A stretch of 64,000 nucleotides of DNA, from the NCBI GenBank assembly GCA_024372495.1, contig CP099977.1, positions 3,658,001 to 3,722,000 on the forward strand, read 5' to 3'. Under the pieces are notes generated by a model, which ran no database searches, was not told where the DNA came from, and saw only the letters and a list, made by a program, of their open reading frames with translations. This stretch comes from Pseudarthrobacter sp. Fe7. GTDB taxonomy: Bacteria > Actinomycetota > Actinomycetes > Actinomycetales > Micrococcaceae. Shown one piece after another: positions 63,809 through 64,000 of this stretch (position 1 is the first letter of the stretch; every line of letters begins with the position of its first letter). Made by a program: the position numbers and the translations under genes.

Positions 63809-64000
63809 CTAGTCGAGGATCAGTCCCTTGCCCCTGCCGCGGGTCAGGCGGACGGGGTTGATTTCACCGAAGCCGCGCACGTTTTCCGGGTCCTGGGGAA
63901 TCATGACGAACCGCTCGTCATGTTCCAGTGCGGAGGCGGTCATGGAGTCCACCAGCACCGTGCCCGGATCGGCAAGGGTGGTCAGCCGTGCTGCGAGGTT
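63809..64000 (-). CDS. Class III adenylate/guanylate cyclase-like protein, C-terminal fragment
   Basis: The last 63 codons of a gene that enters from the right edge. They read NLAARLTTLADPGTVLVDS, the conserved end of a class III cyclase catalytic domain (the Asn and Arg contact the transition state), and finish FGEINPVRLTRGRGKGLILD. The rest of the protein is outside the window. It may be a stand-alone cyclase that makes cAMP. It lies 157 bases upstream of the first giant gene on the same strand. Confidence 0.75.
   Translation of the reverse strand, partial: NLAARLTTLADPGTVLVDSMTASALEHDERFVMIPQDPENVRGFGEINPVRLTRGRGKGLILD

Overview
The window is high-GC, gene-dense DNA from an actinobacterium, most likely Arthrobacter, Pseudarthrobacter or a close relative in the Micrococcaceae. 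Clues are two SAM-IV riboswitches (known from actinomycetes), a DUF222/HNH (13E12-type) gene, an actinobacterial MoxR-DUF58-transglutaminase operon, and codons that mostly end in C or G. The genus is inferred, not proven.

Layout: 1-4.1 kb holds the start of glyS, a DMT-type transporter, an S4 RNA-binding protein, two hydrolases and a SHOCT protein. 4.1-7.7 kb is the valine-degradation pair mmsA/mmsB with a divergent LysR regulator. 7.8-10.6 kb is metX and metY, each behind its own SAM-IV riboswitch. 10.7-15.2 kb has a VOC protein, a DUF222/HNH protein, a CPBP membrane protein and a DeoR regulator with a visible promoter and operator. 15.2-20.9 kb is a threonine/glycine catabolism cluster (tdh, kbl, an FAD amine oxidase, hutI) with a divergent LysR regulator. 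21-25.2 kb is the gatC-gatA-gatB operon. 25.3-29.5 kb is a citrate transporter with a divergent CitA/CitB-type two-component system. 29.5-33.8 kb carries a Rid protein, a GNAT enzyme, an inositol-phosphatase-like enzyme and ligA.

The most interesting region is 33.8-63.7 kb, an almost unbroken minus-strand cluster. In transcription order it encodes two tandem giant surface proteins of about 2,050 residues (membrane anchor, propeller-like domain, about eleven Ig/cadherin-like and five FN3 repeats), a MoxR ATPase, a DUF58 protein, a transglutaminase-fold membrane protein lacking the catalytic Cys, a zinc-ribbon/RDD/FHA protein, a PP2C phosphatase, a second zinc-ribbon/FHA protein, a membrane Ser/Thr kinase, an FHA-like protein, an EssC-like FtsK ATPase and a proline-rich anchored protein. 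Many of these genes overlap by 2-4 bases. The set looks like a phospho-regulated secretion or cell-envelope assembly system. A class III cyclase fragment ends the window.

Caution on sequence quality: I count 29 apparent single-base indels that break otherwise canonical genes, including normally essential ones (gatA, gatB, ligA). Eighteen share one signature, AGCT read as AGCCT. Coordinates below span the intact genes as reconstructed, and each entry states where the frame breaks.
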